Assembly: GCA_012798745.1 (NCBI GenBank)
Contig: JAAZMQ010000354.1
Coordinates: 1-23,323, forward strand
From: Bacteroidales bacterium
GTDB lineage: Bacteria > Bacteroidota > Bacteroidia > Bacteroidales > Dysgonomonadaceae
Length of the DNA: 23,323 bases
Reading direction: 5' to 3'
Shown here: positions 14,689 to 23,323 of the stretch, one piece after another
How the letters are laid out: the number at the start of each line of letters is the position of its first letter
Position numbering within the stretch: position 1 is the first letter of the stretch
Notes under the pieces: generated by a model
What the model saw: only the letters and a program-made list of their open reading frames with translations
Databases searched by the model: none
What the model was told of the DNA's origin: nothing
Translations under genes and position numbers: made by a program

Positions 14689-17646
14689 TTATTTATTTAA
14701 TGTTTTTAAAAATTCTGCCTCGATAATGCGAAGATGATAGTTGCTTTTTCTTTTATCTTTTTTCTCGATATTATGCTCAGTATCCAATTCCACAATCTGT
14801 CTGAAAGCATCTTGATCTGCCGTGCTTCCTTTCAACCGGAGAGTGATACGGTTAGTGCGTACAGGCTTTGTTTTCAGGTGAATGTATCCGAGGCTTTTTT
14901 CTGTTTCACCGTTCCAGATAAGCGTGTTACCGGCATATATTTCCAAAGGATAGCTTCGCGAACGAAAATCGGCGAGTTTAAGGCAAATTTCATCAATTGT
15001 AGTGTATTCTTCAAGATGATAAGTAATCCATGCAGTAGCAAGATCGCCGTCGTTACGCCATTCGCTCAACTCGTTATCATCGAAACTGTAATGAACCGAC
15101 TCATTGTTTGTTCCGGCGACAGCCGACAAAATACGCACACTCCGCTTGCTATTTTTATAGGAATGTCCGAAAGATGTTTCGCTTCTATCGAGCTTTCCTT
15201 CTAGACTCATCTGAGGGAGAAAGGTACTTAAGCCGTTTGTTGCTTTTACAGGAATAGATTGGAACGAAATGGAGGTTTTTGAAAGTCCTTCGGCTTCGGC
15301 GGTTAAGGTAACCTTTCCTGCTTTTGTCGTACTGCGAAGAAGAACTCTGTTAACCCCACATTCAACAGGCAAATTCGTGTAGAGAATATGATTATTCGGC
15401 CCTTGTGCAATGCCGCCACGCCATTCGGCTTCACCTTGAAGCGTAAAACTAACGGTGCGATTATCGAGCGGACAGCGGTTACCATTTTCGTCCACCACCT
15501 CTACTTGAACAAGCACCATATCGGCTCCGTCAGCATGAAACCCTTCAGGATTTTGAAAAGCAGTAAGCTTTAAGCTTGCGGGTTCTCCAACGGTGATAAG
15601 CGCATTACGGCTCAATTCTTTTCCGGATTCATCGTAGCCGACAGCCTCGAGTTTGCCGGGTTCGAATATAATGTTGTCGAATATGAATAGAAAATCATAG
15701 TCGCGCTTCCCGCTTCCCAGAGACCGACCGTTAAGGAATAGTTCTACATCATCTGCCGTTGATACCACGTATACAGGTTTAACCGTCTTTTCTGGATAAT
15801 TCCAATGACCGACGATGTATGTATGGTGCTTTTCGGGCTCTACCCAACCATCCCACATGACTTGATGAGCAAAAAATCCGTCTTTTTCGATACGCATAGG
15901 ATCGGTTACACCACTTCTTCGGTAATTTTCTGCTCCGCGATAATGTGTATTGGTGTCTGAAAATATGATTTTCAACCCGCCGGAACTCACGCGTTTCCCG
16001 GTTCCCGGCCGTTCTCGCCAATAATCGCACCAGCGGCGTACCAGTTCCACAGCAAAGGAGTCCTGATTGCGATTATACTCCCTGGCCGGATTTCCGCGAT
16101 AAAGAGGACCATCCCCATCTTTATGAAAAGGATAGCTGTATTCGTCCCAATATTTTCTCAATCCTTCGTCGCGGCAATATTCATGAGCAAACATGGGGTG
16201 ATGCATGCTTTTATTGATGTAAAGCATTTCACCGCCATACTCCGCTTCGCGAATATCCAACATTTCACGAGAACCAATGGCACGTCCCCCAAAAGGATCA
16301 TATTTGTTGCGAATGGCTTTCATTTCCAGCATATGCTCACGGCTAATCGATTCGTTTCCGCATTCGTAAAAAAGAATGCTGGGATTATTGCGATTATAGA
16401 TGATGGCATCGCGCATCAGTTCTTTCCGCTGTTCCCATTGACGTCCGGTAACGTCTTTCTCCGCATCACCGGCAGGCATTACCTGAATCAGTCCTACACG
16501 ATCGCACGATTCCACATCCTGTTTCCATGGCGTAACGTGCATCCACCGCACCAGATTGGCATTGCTTTTCACCATCAGATTATTTGAATAATCGCTCAAC
16601 CACGCCGGAACAGACAGCCCTACAGCCGGCCATTCGTTGCTGGTGCGTTGTGCATAACCTTTAAGCTGGATAACCCGATCGTTAAGCCAAACTTTTCCTT
16701 CTTCAAACCGAGTTTTTCGGAACCCGGTACGTGTGATTACTTCATCGATAATTTTGTTGTCTGCCACCAATTGAGTTTTCACATCATAGAGATATCCATA
16801 TCCCCAACTCCAGAAATGAAGATTGTCGACTTCTTCTGTTGCGCTTACTATTTTGGATTCGCCGGGGTTTAAAACGGAACTTTTCCCTTCGAATGTTTTT
16901 ACTTCTTTACCATCTTTATCTAAAATGGCGACACGATAGCTGAACCTTTGCGGCTTTGGGCTCTCATTGTGTACTTCTGATTGGGCATAAATAACGGCTT
17001 TACGATTTTTTATGTCGATATTCGTTGCATAAACGTAAACGCCGGTCGTTTTGAGATTGCTATACAAAGGAAGCGTTTGATAGACATTCCCTGTCACGTG
17101 CAAGAACACGTTTTTGACGATACCGCCATAATTGGCATTGAAATTACGGTTGTTCCACTGAAATTTTGTTCCGGTATCTTCTTCTCTATAATCCCAATCG
17201 TTGTCGATGCGCACGGCAATGATGTTTTCTCCTTTTTTCAAATAAGGTGTCAAATCAAAACCGAAAGCCATCACACCGTTTTCGTGTCTCCCTAAATAAT
17301 GGCCGTTCAAGTAAAATTTTCCTGCTTGTCGGATTCCTTCAAATTCGATAAATACCTTGTTGTTGTTTGTCAAATGAGGTATGCGAAAATGTTTGCGGTA
17401 CCATGCAACCGTATCCGTTAATTCATCTATGGATACCTTAAAAGCTTCGTCTTCATTAAAAGCACGGGGGAGTGTGATTTTTTCCCATTTGCTGTCATTG
17501 AAGTTGCTTTTTTCTGCTCCCTCAATATCGCCAACTTGTAAAAGCCAGTCGCTGTTGAAATTGTATTTTTTTCGATCCGATGCATTCAGTTGTAAAATCA
17601 TCATGAATGCCAATAATAAATTGAATAAAAGCGATTTGTGTTTCAT
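14689..17646 (-). CDS. Secreted multidomain GH2 glycosidase (beta-galactosidase/beta-glycosidase type)
   Basis: A 985-residue protein with a signal peptide (MKHKSLLFNLLLAFMMILQLNAS). In order: GH2 sugar-binding domain (about 28-185, with FEGIRQAGKFYLNGHYLG), GH2 immunoglobulin-like domain (about 190-305), TIM barrel (about 310-600), DUF4982-like region (about 610-688, with DDVELFLNGRSLG), a GH2 C-terminal Ig-like domain (about 690-798, with VLVQVEVVDENGN) and a discoidin/F5-8C-like domain (about 826-955). The acid/base is very probably Glu432 in ILFYECGNES, and the nucleophile candidate is Glu489 in PMFAHEYC. It would release a terminal beta-linked sugar such as galactose or a uronic acid; the family is too broad to choose. 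It ends the enzyme operon, 52 bp after the GH28/GH106-like gene. The discoidin domain may help hold substrate. Confidence 0.93.
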   Translation of the reverse strand: MKHKSLLFNLLLAFMMILQLNASDRKKYNFNSDWLLQVGDIEGAEKSNFNDSKWEKITLPRAFNEDEAFKVSIDELTDTVAWYRKHFRIPHLTNNNKVFIEFEGIRQAGKFYLNGHYLGRHENGVMAFGFDLTPYLKKGENIIAVRIDNDWDYREEDTGTKFQWNNRNFNANYGGIVKNVFLHVTGNVYQTLPLYSNLKTTGVYVYATNIDIKNRKAVIYAQSEVHNESPKPQRFSYRVAILDKDGKEVKTFEGKSSVLNPGESKIVSATEEVDNLHFWSWGYGYLYDVKTQLVADNKIIDEVITRTGFRKTRFEEGKVWLNDRVIQLKGYAQRTSNEWPAVGLSVPAWLSDYSNNLMVKSNANLVRWMHVTPWKQDVESCDRVGLIQVMPAGDAEKDVTGRQWEQRKELMRDAIIYNRNNPSILFYECGNESISREHMLEMKAIRNKYDPFGGRAIGSREMLDIREAEYGGEMLYINKSMHHPMFAHEYCRDEGLRKYWDEYSYPFHKDGDGPLYRGNPAREYNRNQDSFAVELVRRWCDYWRERPGTGKRVSSGGLKIIFSDTNTHYRGAENYRRSGVTDPMRIEKDGFFAHQVMWDGWVEPEKHHTYIVGHWNYPEKTVKPVYVVSTADDVELFLNGRSLGSGKRDYDFLFIFDNIIFEPGKLEAVGYDESGKELSRNALITVGEPASLKLTAFQNPEGFHADGADMVLVQVEVVDENGNRCPLDNRTVSFTLQGEAEWRGGIAQGPNNHILYTNLPVECGVNRVLLRSTTKAGKVTLTAEAEGLSKTSISFQSIPVKATNGLSTFLPQMSLEGKLDRSETSFGHSYKNSKRSVRILSAVAGTNNESVHYSFDDNELSEWRNDGDLATAWITYHLEEYTTIDEICLKLADFRSRSYPLEIYAGNTLIWNGETEKSLGYIHLKTKPVRTNRITLRLKGSTADQDAFRQIVELDTEHNIEKKDKRKSNYHLRIIEAEFLKTLNK

Positions 17647-17698
17647 TGTGATGTTTTTATTGTTTTATTGTTTTCGTCAGTAGCTTTTTACCTCAATA

Positions 17699-20600
17699 TT
17701 ATAATGCATCATTGTCGATGACAATAAAGCGTGTGCTCCAAGGTTCAAGCTGAAAATTTATTTTGATACCTTCTTGTGCTGTGACAACATCAGAGATATC
17801 TTGAATTTCGCCTGTCATCGCATCCCAAAGTTGCACCTTCCCTTTACCGGATAATGTAATTGTAAGATCTTGCGTTTGATTGCTTTCGTTGAAAACGAAA
17901 TATAAATCTGCATCATTCCATTTGCGGTGTGTATATTTAATGGATGAAGCAGGATGCGCTAAATGGAAATCTGCAGGCGGAAGTACTCCAAGTACTGCAT
18001 CCGTCAAGTCACTCAAGGGTTCATGCACTGCCCAACTTATGTCTGCCGGTCCTGTAGCATCAAAAAACGTTCGGTCAGCAATCAGTTGAGGAGGTGTTCC
18101 GATAAAAATTACGGTTCCACCCATTTCTCTGAATGTTTTCAGACGATTTAAAGCGTTTTTTGAAATTACGCTAACCGGTGGAATTATCACCGTTGAATAG
18201 GTCTGACCGCTCAAGTTGATAAACCTCCCGTTTTCGAGTTTCATTAAGGATTGAAGCGACTGTTCGTCCACAACATCAAAATCACGTTGCATGGCCAGTA
18301 GTTTTTGCATGAGGGTAAGCGTGCTTTCTTCGGCTTCATTGTTGCCCAACCAAATGCTCGTTGTAGGAAAATATACCGCTATTTTGGCTGCGGGTGTTCC
18401 TTGTGAAAGCAAATAGCAGGCGCGTTGAACATATTTGGCGACTGCCGAAAATTTTTCGTCGGCAAGCCATCCCCGCATGCCGGATTTGCCGCTAGTAGAA
18501 GCAGGAACAAACATGACTTCTACCATATTGATACCTCTTACCAATTGATAATCGATTATCCATTTAGCCTGATCGATACCGGGCTGAGGGCGATATGCCG
18601 CAAAACTTTCAGTAAATGACCGTGAACGACCGAACAGATGTGCAGCCGAAGAAGCATATTTGGGATACACCGGCATATTTTTCTCCGGCCATATTTGATC
18701 CCAAATTGCATCTACGCCAGGCATTTGCACGTACCGCATTGCTTTGAAAAAATCCCCCGTCGACCGAATCAAATCAACCATTTTGTCTTCATGGTTTAGG
18801 TGTACAAGATAGCCCAAATGATGATTGGCACACCAATCAGCCTGAATCTTAAAGAAGTTCTCGGCAAAAAGAGTGGACCATACATCCCAATAATCGGCAC
18901 GAACACGCCATTGCTCTTCCGTTAAAGCCGGGGCAAAAAAAGATGCGACATAAGGGCGGACGTCATAACCTTTCATTCTCTTGAAGGTGTTAAACAGAGT
19001 CGTCGTCCAAGGAATGCCGCGGATAGAGTAATCGGGTTCGTCCCCTCGAAAACCCAAAATGGTTTTGCCAAATTCATTTTGCATGCGTTCAGCATATTTT
19101 TCGTGTGTAAATTCGATGAATTTACGGGTTGCAGCGGAATCAAGATAATCAATAAGTGCATGACGGGTATTTTTGCTGCGTTCCGGATTATTTACCGAAC
19201 GAGTAGGAGAAGATGTAAAATCACTTTTAACGAGCAAGATTTCCCAATCTCCGGCAGGTGCAGTCCAGTTCAATCTACCGTTACTAATATCAATTATATG
19301 AGTCGTACTGTCGACTTTGTTATAGGCTGCCGCACTGAGGATTTCAGGCGATAGATCGCGATAGACCGATTCGCTTTCATTAACGACAATTTTTTCGGCA
19401 ACTACCAGTGCCTTCATGGTGAGATCCGGTGCTTGCTCCGAAATTTTTCCGCCGGCAAAACCACTCGGATATTTCCCTTCATCCACAAGATACACACACA
19501 TGTTTTGCTCTTTTGCCAACCTGACGGCCGTTTCTACTTTTTCAAACCATCCTTCGGAAAGGTATGGATTGTCCATGTCGTATCCGGGTTCAATAGTTAC
19601 AACCGAGACATTGTTGGATCTGAATTCGTCCAAATCGCGAGCCATTACCTCTTCGGTAACTTTCCCATCCCAGCCCCAATAAAAGCTGAGGCTGTATTGG
19701 GGAGGAGGATTCTTAAACCGAGTAGCAATTTCACCAGCGGTTAGGTTGCTCACGGACGACAAAGATTCTTTATGAAAAACATTGTCACGCGGTGCAGTAT
19801 TGCGAATAACGATAGGCTCCCCTTCTTCCACAGTAATGTGAAGGCCTGAAAGATCGATATTTTCGACATTTTCCAAAACGAATCCTCTTTTTGCCTTGAT
19901 ATGACAATTCTGAAACGAAACATTTTGAATAGGACTGTCGGGTAAACCGTGCATGATACCCACTTTTTCAACCGTACCCGAAACGTTGATGATTTTAATG
20001 TTTCTTACTACAGGCAATGGATCAGAAGGTGGTTTTATAGGTGGTACCATCCGCCATTCCATATTGAACTCGAATGCTTGGCGAGTATTTTTCAACATCA
20101 AATCGCTGTAAATGATGTTTTCCACAACTCCTCCCCTGCTCGGTTGGGATTTAAAGCGGACGGGAGCCCAATTGTCGGCTTCCATAACGCAATGGCGAAC
20201 TTCAACGTTGCGAATGCCTCCAGACATTTCACTACCTATCGACACTCCACCGTGACCGTATCGGAAGCGGCAATTTTCTATCAAAATGTTTTCCGATGGC
20301 TTGTCAACCCTGCGTCCATCTTCATCTTTGCCCGATTTCACCGCTATGCAATCATCGTTCACATCGATATCGCAATTCGAAATATGAACGCGGGTACTAG
20401 AATCGATATCAATCCCGTCGGACATAGGGATATAATGAGCAGCTCTGATGGTGAGATCACGAATATCGACGTTGTGAGAGTACAAAATAAAAACTCCCCA
20501 ACAAGCCTGGTTTTTAACGGATATGTCTGATATGAAAACATTTTTGGAATTTTGCACGGCAATCAAACGTGGACGACCAAACCTTAGACTGCTCCATTCT

Positions 20601-21031
20601 ATTTTCGCCCATTCTTCGCCCGAACCGTCTATCGTCCCTTTTCCTGTAATATTAAAACCGTCTAACCCAAAAGCATTGATAAAAGCAGAACGCCAAGGTT
20701 GTTCAATTCCTTCCCATCGCGTATCTATTACCGGGTAATCGTCGGCATTAACCGTACCTTTCAATACACCACCTTTTTCAAGGTGCAGATTTACGCCTTG
20801 TTTAAAAAACAGGGCTCCGCTTTTGAAAACACCTTCGGGAACAACTATTACGCCTCCACCTTCTTCTGCACATTGATCTATGAGCTGCTGAATGGTTTGC
20901 GTATTTACGATAACACCATCTCCTACCGCACCATAGTTCGCTATATTGTAAATTTTTTGCTTGCTCTCTTTAAATGAACACAGACAAACGATTGATAAAA
21001 ACGCTAAAACAATGTGTGGTAAATTTTTCAT
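17699..21031 (-). CDS. GH28 polygalacturonase-type domain fused to a GH106-like alpha-L-rhamnosidase domain
   Basis: One uninterrupted reading frame of 1110 codons from the ATG at 21031. A hydrophobic export signal (1-20) contains Cys16 and Cys18 but no good lipobox. Residues about 28-420 are a GH28 beta-helix: YGAVGDG (33-39), KGTIDGSG (131-138), MSDG with Asp205, NDD with Asp226-Asp227, GHGG with His260, and RFK with Arg292 and Lys294, so the catalytic set is complete. After a linker (about 421-446), residues 447-830 match the GH106-type barrel: FYWGWDGKVTEEVMARDLDEF, YPSGFAGG, GFRGDEP (Glu665), PWTTTLFNTFKRMKGYDVRPY, HLNHED (Glu748) and SSAAHLFGRSRSFTESF (Glu808). Residues about 875-985 form a GATase-like alpha/beta domain and about 1020-1106 a beta sandwich. 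It would remove galacturonic acid (GH28) and rhamnose (GH106-like) from rhamnogalacturonan. Specificities are inferred; the GH106-like part is divergent. Confidence 0.88.
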   Translation of the reverse strand: MKNLPHIVLAFLSIVCLCSFKESKQKIYNIANYGAVGDGVIVNTQTIQQLIDQCAEEGGGVIVVPEGVFKSGALFFKQGVNLHLEKGGVLKGTVNADDYPVIDTRWEGIEQPWRSAFINAFGLDGFNITGKGTIDGSGEEWAKIEWSSLRFGRPRLIAVQNSKNVFISDISVKNQACWGVFILYSHNVDIRDLTIRAAHYIPMSDGIDIDSSTRVHISNCDIDVNDDCIAVKSGKDEDGRRVDKPSENILIENCRFRYGHGGVSIGSEMSGGIRNVEVRHCVMEADNWAPVRFKSQPSRGGVVENIIYSDLMLKNTRQAFEFNMEWRMVPPIKPPSDPLPVVRNIKIINVSGTVEKVGIMHGLPDSPIQNVSFQNCHIKAKRGFVLENVENIDLSGLHITVEEGEPIVIRNTAPRDNVFHKESLSSVSNLTAGEIATRFKNPPPQYSLSFYWGWDGKVTEEVMARDLDEFRSNNVSVVTIEPGYDMDNPYLSEGWFEKVETAVRLAKEQNMCVYLVDEGKYPSGFAGGKISEQAPDLTMKALVVAEKIVVNESESVYRDLSPEILSAAAYNKVDSTTHIIDISNGRLNWTAPAGDWEILLVKSDFTSSPTRSVNNPERSKNTRHALIDYLDSAATRKFIEFTHEKYAERMQNEFGKTILGFRGDEPDYSIRGIPWTTTLFNTFKRMKGYDVRPYVASFFAPALTEEQWRVRADYWDVWSTLFAENFFKIQADWCANHHLGYLVHLNHEDKMVDLIRSTGDFFKAMRYVQMPGVDAIWDQIWPEKNMPVYPKYASSAAHLFGRSRSFTESFAAYRPQPGIDQAKWIIDYQLVRGINMVEVMFVPASTSGKSGMRGWLADEKFSAVAKYVQRACYLLSQGTPAAKIAVYFPTTSIWLGNNEAEESTLTLMQKLLAMQRDFDVVDEQSLQSLMKLENGRFINLSGQTYSTVIIPPVSVISKNALNRLKTFREMGGTVIFIGTPPQLIADRTFFDATGPADISWAVHEPLSDLTDAVLGVLPPADFHLAHPASSIKYTHRKWNDADLYFVFNESNQTQDLTITLSGKGKVQLWDAMTGEIQDISDVVTAQEGIKINFQLEPWSTRFIVIDNDAL

Positions 21032-21061
21032 CTTTTTAAAGCTTTTTATAATGCTGTCTTT

Positions 21062-22915
21062 TTATTCCCCGAGGTAAAATGAGGGAACAGCAGGTTGTTG
21101 ATAACCCATCGTGCGAACCGTAATGGTTTGGCGGTAGGTATTATCCTGCAAAAGTGTCACTCGCCGGTCTTTAGCAGGTATCGTGGTACTATATATACGC
21201 AATTCACCGGGTAGCGCAGTGATAATTTCCTCACGCCAGTCACCGTACAAATCCACAACCATAACCACTTGTCCCTCGAATCCATTCTGTATTATTTCGT
21301 CATTCTCCTCATACCGATATTTGGCAACGGAAAAGCCTTTTTGTCCTCTGGTACGACGAATATACTCGCGCAATTTGTCGCCATCCCACCAGACCCAATC
21401 GCCTGTGGGTGGAACATTTTCGCCGGTTCCAATCAAATTTCCTTTTGCATCAAAAAGGTATTTGTTGTCTGTACCTGGAATGCGCATAGCACGATGCCCT
21501 TTGGGGTCTTCAGTGGCGAAACATTCAAGACCGGGTTTTTCGGCAATAATATCTGCCACCATTCCCGACCCCACATGAATGGTAGGGCGCCCGATTTTCC
21601 AAACAAGTTCCCCTGTTTTGGCATCACGGAGGCAAATACCCAATCCATCTTGGTCGTGTAATGCTTCAACGGCAAGAAAAATTTCCATACCCGGACGCGA
21701 AGGATCAATATCAGTAACAAAAACTTTGTCGGGATGGCCAAGACCTGCCGACCATAGAAGAGTACCGTTATCATCCAAGACAGCCGAGCCAAGAATAATT
21801 TCGTCTCTACCGTCTTCATCAACATCGGCAACCAGCATGATATGCGCACCCTGACTTCGCACCACCGGATTTTCTTCATCACCATCCCAATGCCACAATT
21901 TGGTTAATTTACCCTCTGTGAATTGATATGCATCTACAAACATGGCTTTGTAGGTTCCTCTTGCCACGATCAGGCAAGGGGTTTTGCCATCGAGATAGGC
22001 CACCCCAAGTTGATTGCGGTTTTGACGATTATAATCGCCCAATCTAGGGGATCTTTCAGGCCAATCGGCTTTGGTAATTTCTTTACCGGTCATGCCATCC
22101 CATATCGAAATCCACTCTTCTCCTTCATAAACACACCCATCAGCATCTCTGATACCCGTAGGAGCTGTCTTTACGGCTATTTCGGCTTTGCCGTCGCCGT
22201 CGAGGTCGTAAACAATAAATGGCGAATACCACACACCGGGTTCGATGCCATCGCCAAGATCATTGCGCCATAAGAATGTGCCGTCGTGCAGGTAAGCTTC
22301 TATTTTATAGGTCACCTTTGATGAATCCGGTTTAAAACCGGGATCTTTACTTACATTAGGTTGAATCAGAACAAAGTCGAATTTTCCATCGCCGTTCAAA
22401 TCGCCGATTCCCAACCGTCTTCGTCCGGGAGCCACACCTTCCTGGAGCGGAATGGAAACATAGGGCGGTTTTTCCGGCGAGGGTTGGCTGATGGCTTCTA
22501 CCCGTTCTGAAGATATACTTTTTTTCCCTTTCAGGATGGGAACCACCCAATAAACATCATTTTCTTTCAAAGAAGCATTCCGATAAAGAAAATCGGTGGT
22601 TGCTGTAATGGGTTTTTTGTTGAGTTTATCTCCACCTTTCCCTGCGCCTCTATATACATCGAAAGCAATATCTCCAGAATCGGTTTGCAGTAAGCGCCAA
22701 CTTAGGTATACACTTCTATCCTTTGCGTTGAAAAAGGCAATCAAGCCTCTCCCCGGTTTTTCTTGAATACGATCTTTGGCAAAACCCTCAACTTTGGGTT
22801 TATCGGCATGGTCAGGTTTCAATATTTCGAAATTGTACAACAATTCGCGTGCATCCTGGGCATATATAGAGATAAATGCCGGAAGCAAAAAGAAAAGAGT
22901 ATAAAATTTTTTCAT
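21062..22915 (-). CDS. PL11-type rhamnogalacturonan lyase, secreted
   Basis: A 617-residue protein of normal PL11 length. Signal peptide to about 20 (FISIYAQ). The N-terminal part has GRGLIAFFNAKDRSVYLSWR followed by FDVYRG, the standard PL11 beginning. The propeller follows with Asp-rich calcium-loop repeats: GIGDLNGDGKFDFVL (169-183), VYDLDGDGKAEIAVKTAPTG (235-254), LVADVDEDGRDEIILGS (361-377) and TDIDPSRPGMEI (401-412). The end, QDNTYRQTITVRTMGYQQPAVPSFYLGE, is also typical. It would cleave the Rha-GalA backbone of rhamnogalacturonan-I by beta-elimination with calcium, leaving unsaturated GalA ends. The usual GHGDA motif reads GHPDK (393-397) here, a change worth noting near the presumed active face. 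It sits between the sulfatase and the GH28/GH106-like gene, 30 bp from each. Confidence 0.93.
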   Translation of the reverse strand: MKKFYTLFFLLPAFISIYAQDARELLYNFEILKPDHADKPKVEGFAKDRIQEKPGRGLIAFFNAKDRSVYLSWRLLQTDSGDIAFDVYRGAGKGGDKLNKKPITATTDFLYRNASLKENDVYWVVPILKGKKSISSERVEAISQPSPEKPPYVSIPLQEGVAPGRRRLGIGDLNGDGKFDFVLIQPNVSKDPGFKPDSSKVTYKIEAYLHDGTFLWRNDLGDGIEPGVWYSPFIVYDLDGDGKAEIAVKTAPTGIRDADGCVYEGEEWISIWDGMTGKEITKADWPERSPRLGDYNRQNRNQLGVAYLDGKTPCLIVARGTYKAMFVDAYQFTEGKLTKLWHWDGDEENPVVRSQGAHIMLVADVDEDGRDEIILGSAVLDDNGTLLWSAGLGHPDKVFVTDIDPSRPGMEIFLAVEALHDQDGLGICLRDAKTGELVWKIGRPTIHVGSGMVADIIAEKPGLECFATEDPKGHRAMRIPGTDNKYLFDAKGNLIGTGENVPPTGDWVWWDGDKLREYIRRTRGQKGFSVAKYRYEENDEIIQNGFEGQVVMVVDLYGDWREEIITALPGELRIYSTTIPAKDRRVTLLQDNTYRQTITVRTMGYQQPAVPSFYLGE

Positions 22916-22945
22916 TTGAAGGAGATTTATTATAAAGATTCTAAA

Positions 22946-23323
22946 TTATCGCGTTTCCTGTTTTAACAGTTTGGGTGGAAGTTCGGTTTTTCCTGCAACG
23001 TAATCCGAAGCGAGTTGATGCAAATGCTTGACAACTTCTTCGTATTTTGGATCATAAATAAGATTAACCAATTCGTCGGGATCGTGAATTGGGTCGGTTA
23101 GAAAAGCACCTGCCCCTACTCCAAAAAATTCAGCATATCGCCATTCTTCAGTACGTATCACAACTCCAGTGATACCTTTCCCGTGTTCGTTCCAGACGGT
23201 ATAAGCCGGCCGATCCCATTCTTTCAAAGGATTATCAAGCAGCGGCCTTAAACTTGTTCCTTCCAGTTCCTCAGATTCGGGAAGTCCACACAAATCTACA
23301 AGCGTAGGGTAAATATCCAAAAG
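22946..23323 (-). CDS. Sulfatase (S1-type), C-terminal part, cut by the right edge
   Basis: The last 125 residues of a protein that enters from the right edge; the reading frame is open through base 23323, where LLDIYPTLVDLCGLP is read (the codon at 23320 is TTG, an internal Leu, not a start). This motif, followed by GTSLRPLLDNP, YTVWNEHGKGITGVVIRTEEWRYAEF and DPDELVNLIYDPKYEEVVKHL, is the usual C-terminus of type I formylglycine sulfatases, close to the iduronate-2-sulfatase-like group. The active-site CxPSR motif is outside the window, so activity cannot be confirmed. It lies 30 bp upstream of the PL11 gene in what looks like the same operon, which suggests the target glycan carries sulfate esters. 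Confidence 0.92.
   Translation of the reverse strand, partial: LLDIYPTLVDLCGLPESEELEGTSLRPLLDNPLKEWDRPAYTVWNEHGKGITGVVIRTEEWRYAEFFGVGAGAFLTDPIHDPDELVNLIYDPKYEEVVKHLHQLASDYVAGKTELPPKLLKQETR

Noticed and set aside
16123..16587. 154-codon open frame on the plus strand
   Set aside because: It is antisense to the GH2 barrel that contains the NE catalytic motif; the product looks like low-sense mirrored sequence.
17647..17698. Promoter between the GH28/GH106-like and GH2 genes
   Set aside because: No TAnnTTTG element was found on the minus strand in this 52-bp gap, so operon read-through is the simpler reading.
19949..20530. 193-codon open frame on the plus strand
   Set aside because: It is antisense to the GH28 domain, whose protein has a full catalytic motif set; the plus-strand translation has no recognisable domain or signal.
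1..23323. tRNA, rRNA, CRISPR array, insertion sequence or integrase
   Set aside because: No cloverleaf, regularly spaced repeats, terminal repeats or transposase-like protein were seen; nearly all sequence is explained by large co-directional genes.

Overview
The window reads as part of a Bacteroidota (probably Bacteroidales) polysaccharide utilization locus. This rests on the susC/susD-type pairs, lipoprotein signal peptides ending in Cys with no Shine-Dalgarno sites, an AT-rich composition, and the dense array of secreted carbohydrate-active enzymes. All supported genes are on the minus strand, so transcription runs from the right edge to the left edge. Both edges cut a gene.

Right part (about 14689-23323, enzymes): in transcription order, the C-terminus of a sulfatase, a PL11-type rhamnogalacturonan lyase, a 1110-residue fusion of a GH28 polygalacturonase-type domain to a GH106-like rhamnosidase domain, and a multidomain GH2 glycosidase. 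Gaps are 30, 30 and 52 bp, which suggests one operon. The set points to a rhamnogalacturonan-I-like pectin, possibly sulfated.

Middle (14358-14688): the only sizeable gap. It holds a possible Bacteroides-type -7 element, a perfect 9-bp inverted repeat just after the GH2 stop, an imperfect direct repeat and a 12-bp palindrome. It probably separates the enzyme operon from the uptake operon.

Left part (1-14357, capture and uptake): a four-domain fasciclin (FAS1) lipoprotein, SusC-A, SusD-A, two further FAS1 lipoproteins with different beta-rich C-terminal domains, SusC-B and the N-terminal 238 residues of SusD-B. SusD-B runs off the left edge. Gaps are 5-30 bp, so this is one operon with two transporter pairs and three FAS1 proteins in the positions where Sus systems carry surface glycan-binding proteins.

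Working model (inference): FAS1 and SusD lipoproteins bind the glycan at the surface and the two SusC channels import oligosaccharides. PL11 cuts the Rha-GalA backbone, the GH28/GH106-like protein removes GalA and Rha alternately from chain ends, GH2 removes a beta-linked sugar and the sulfatase removes sulfate. No regulator, inner-membrane transporter, GH105, RNA gene, CRISPR array or transposon was seen.
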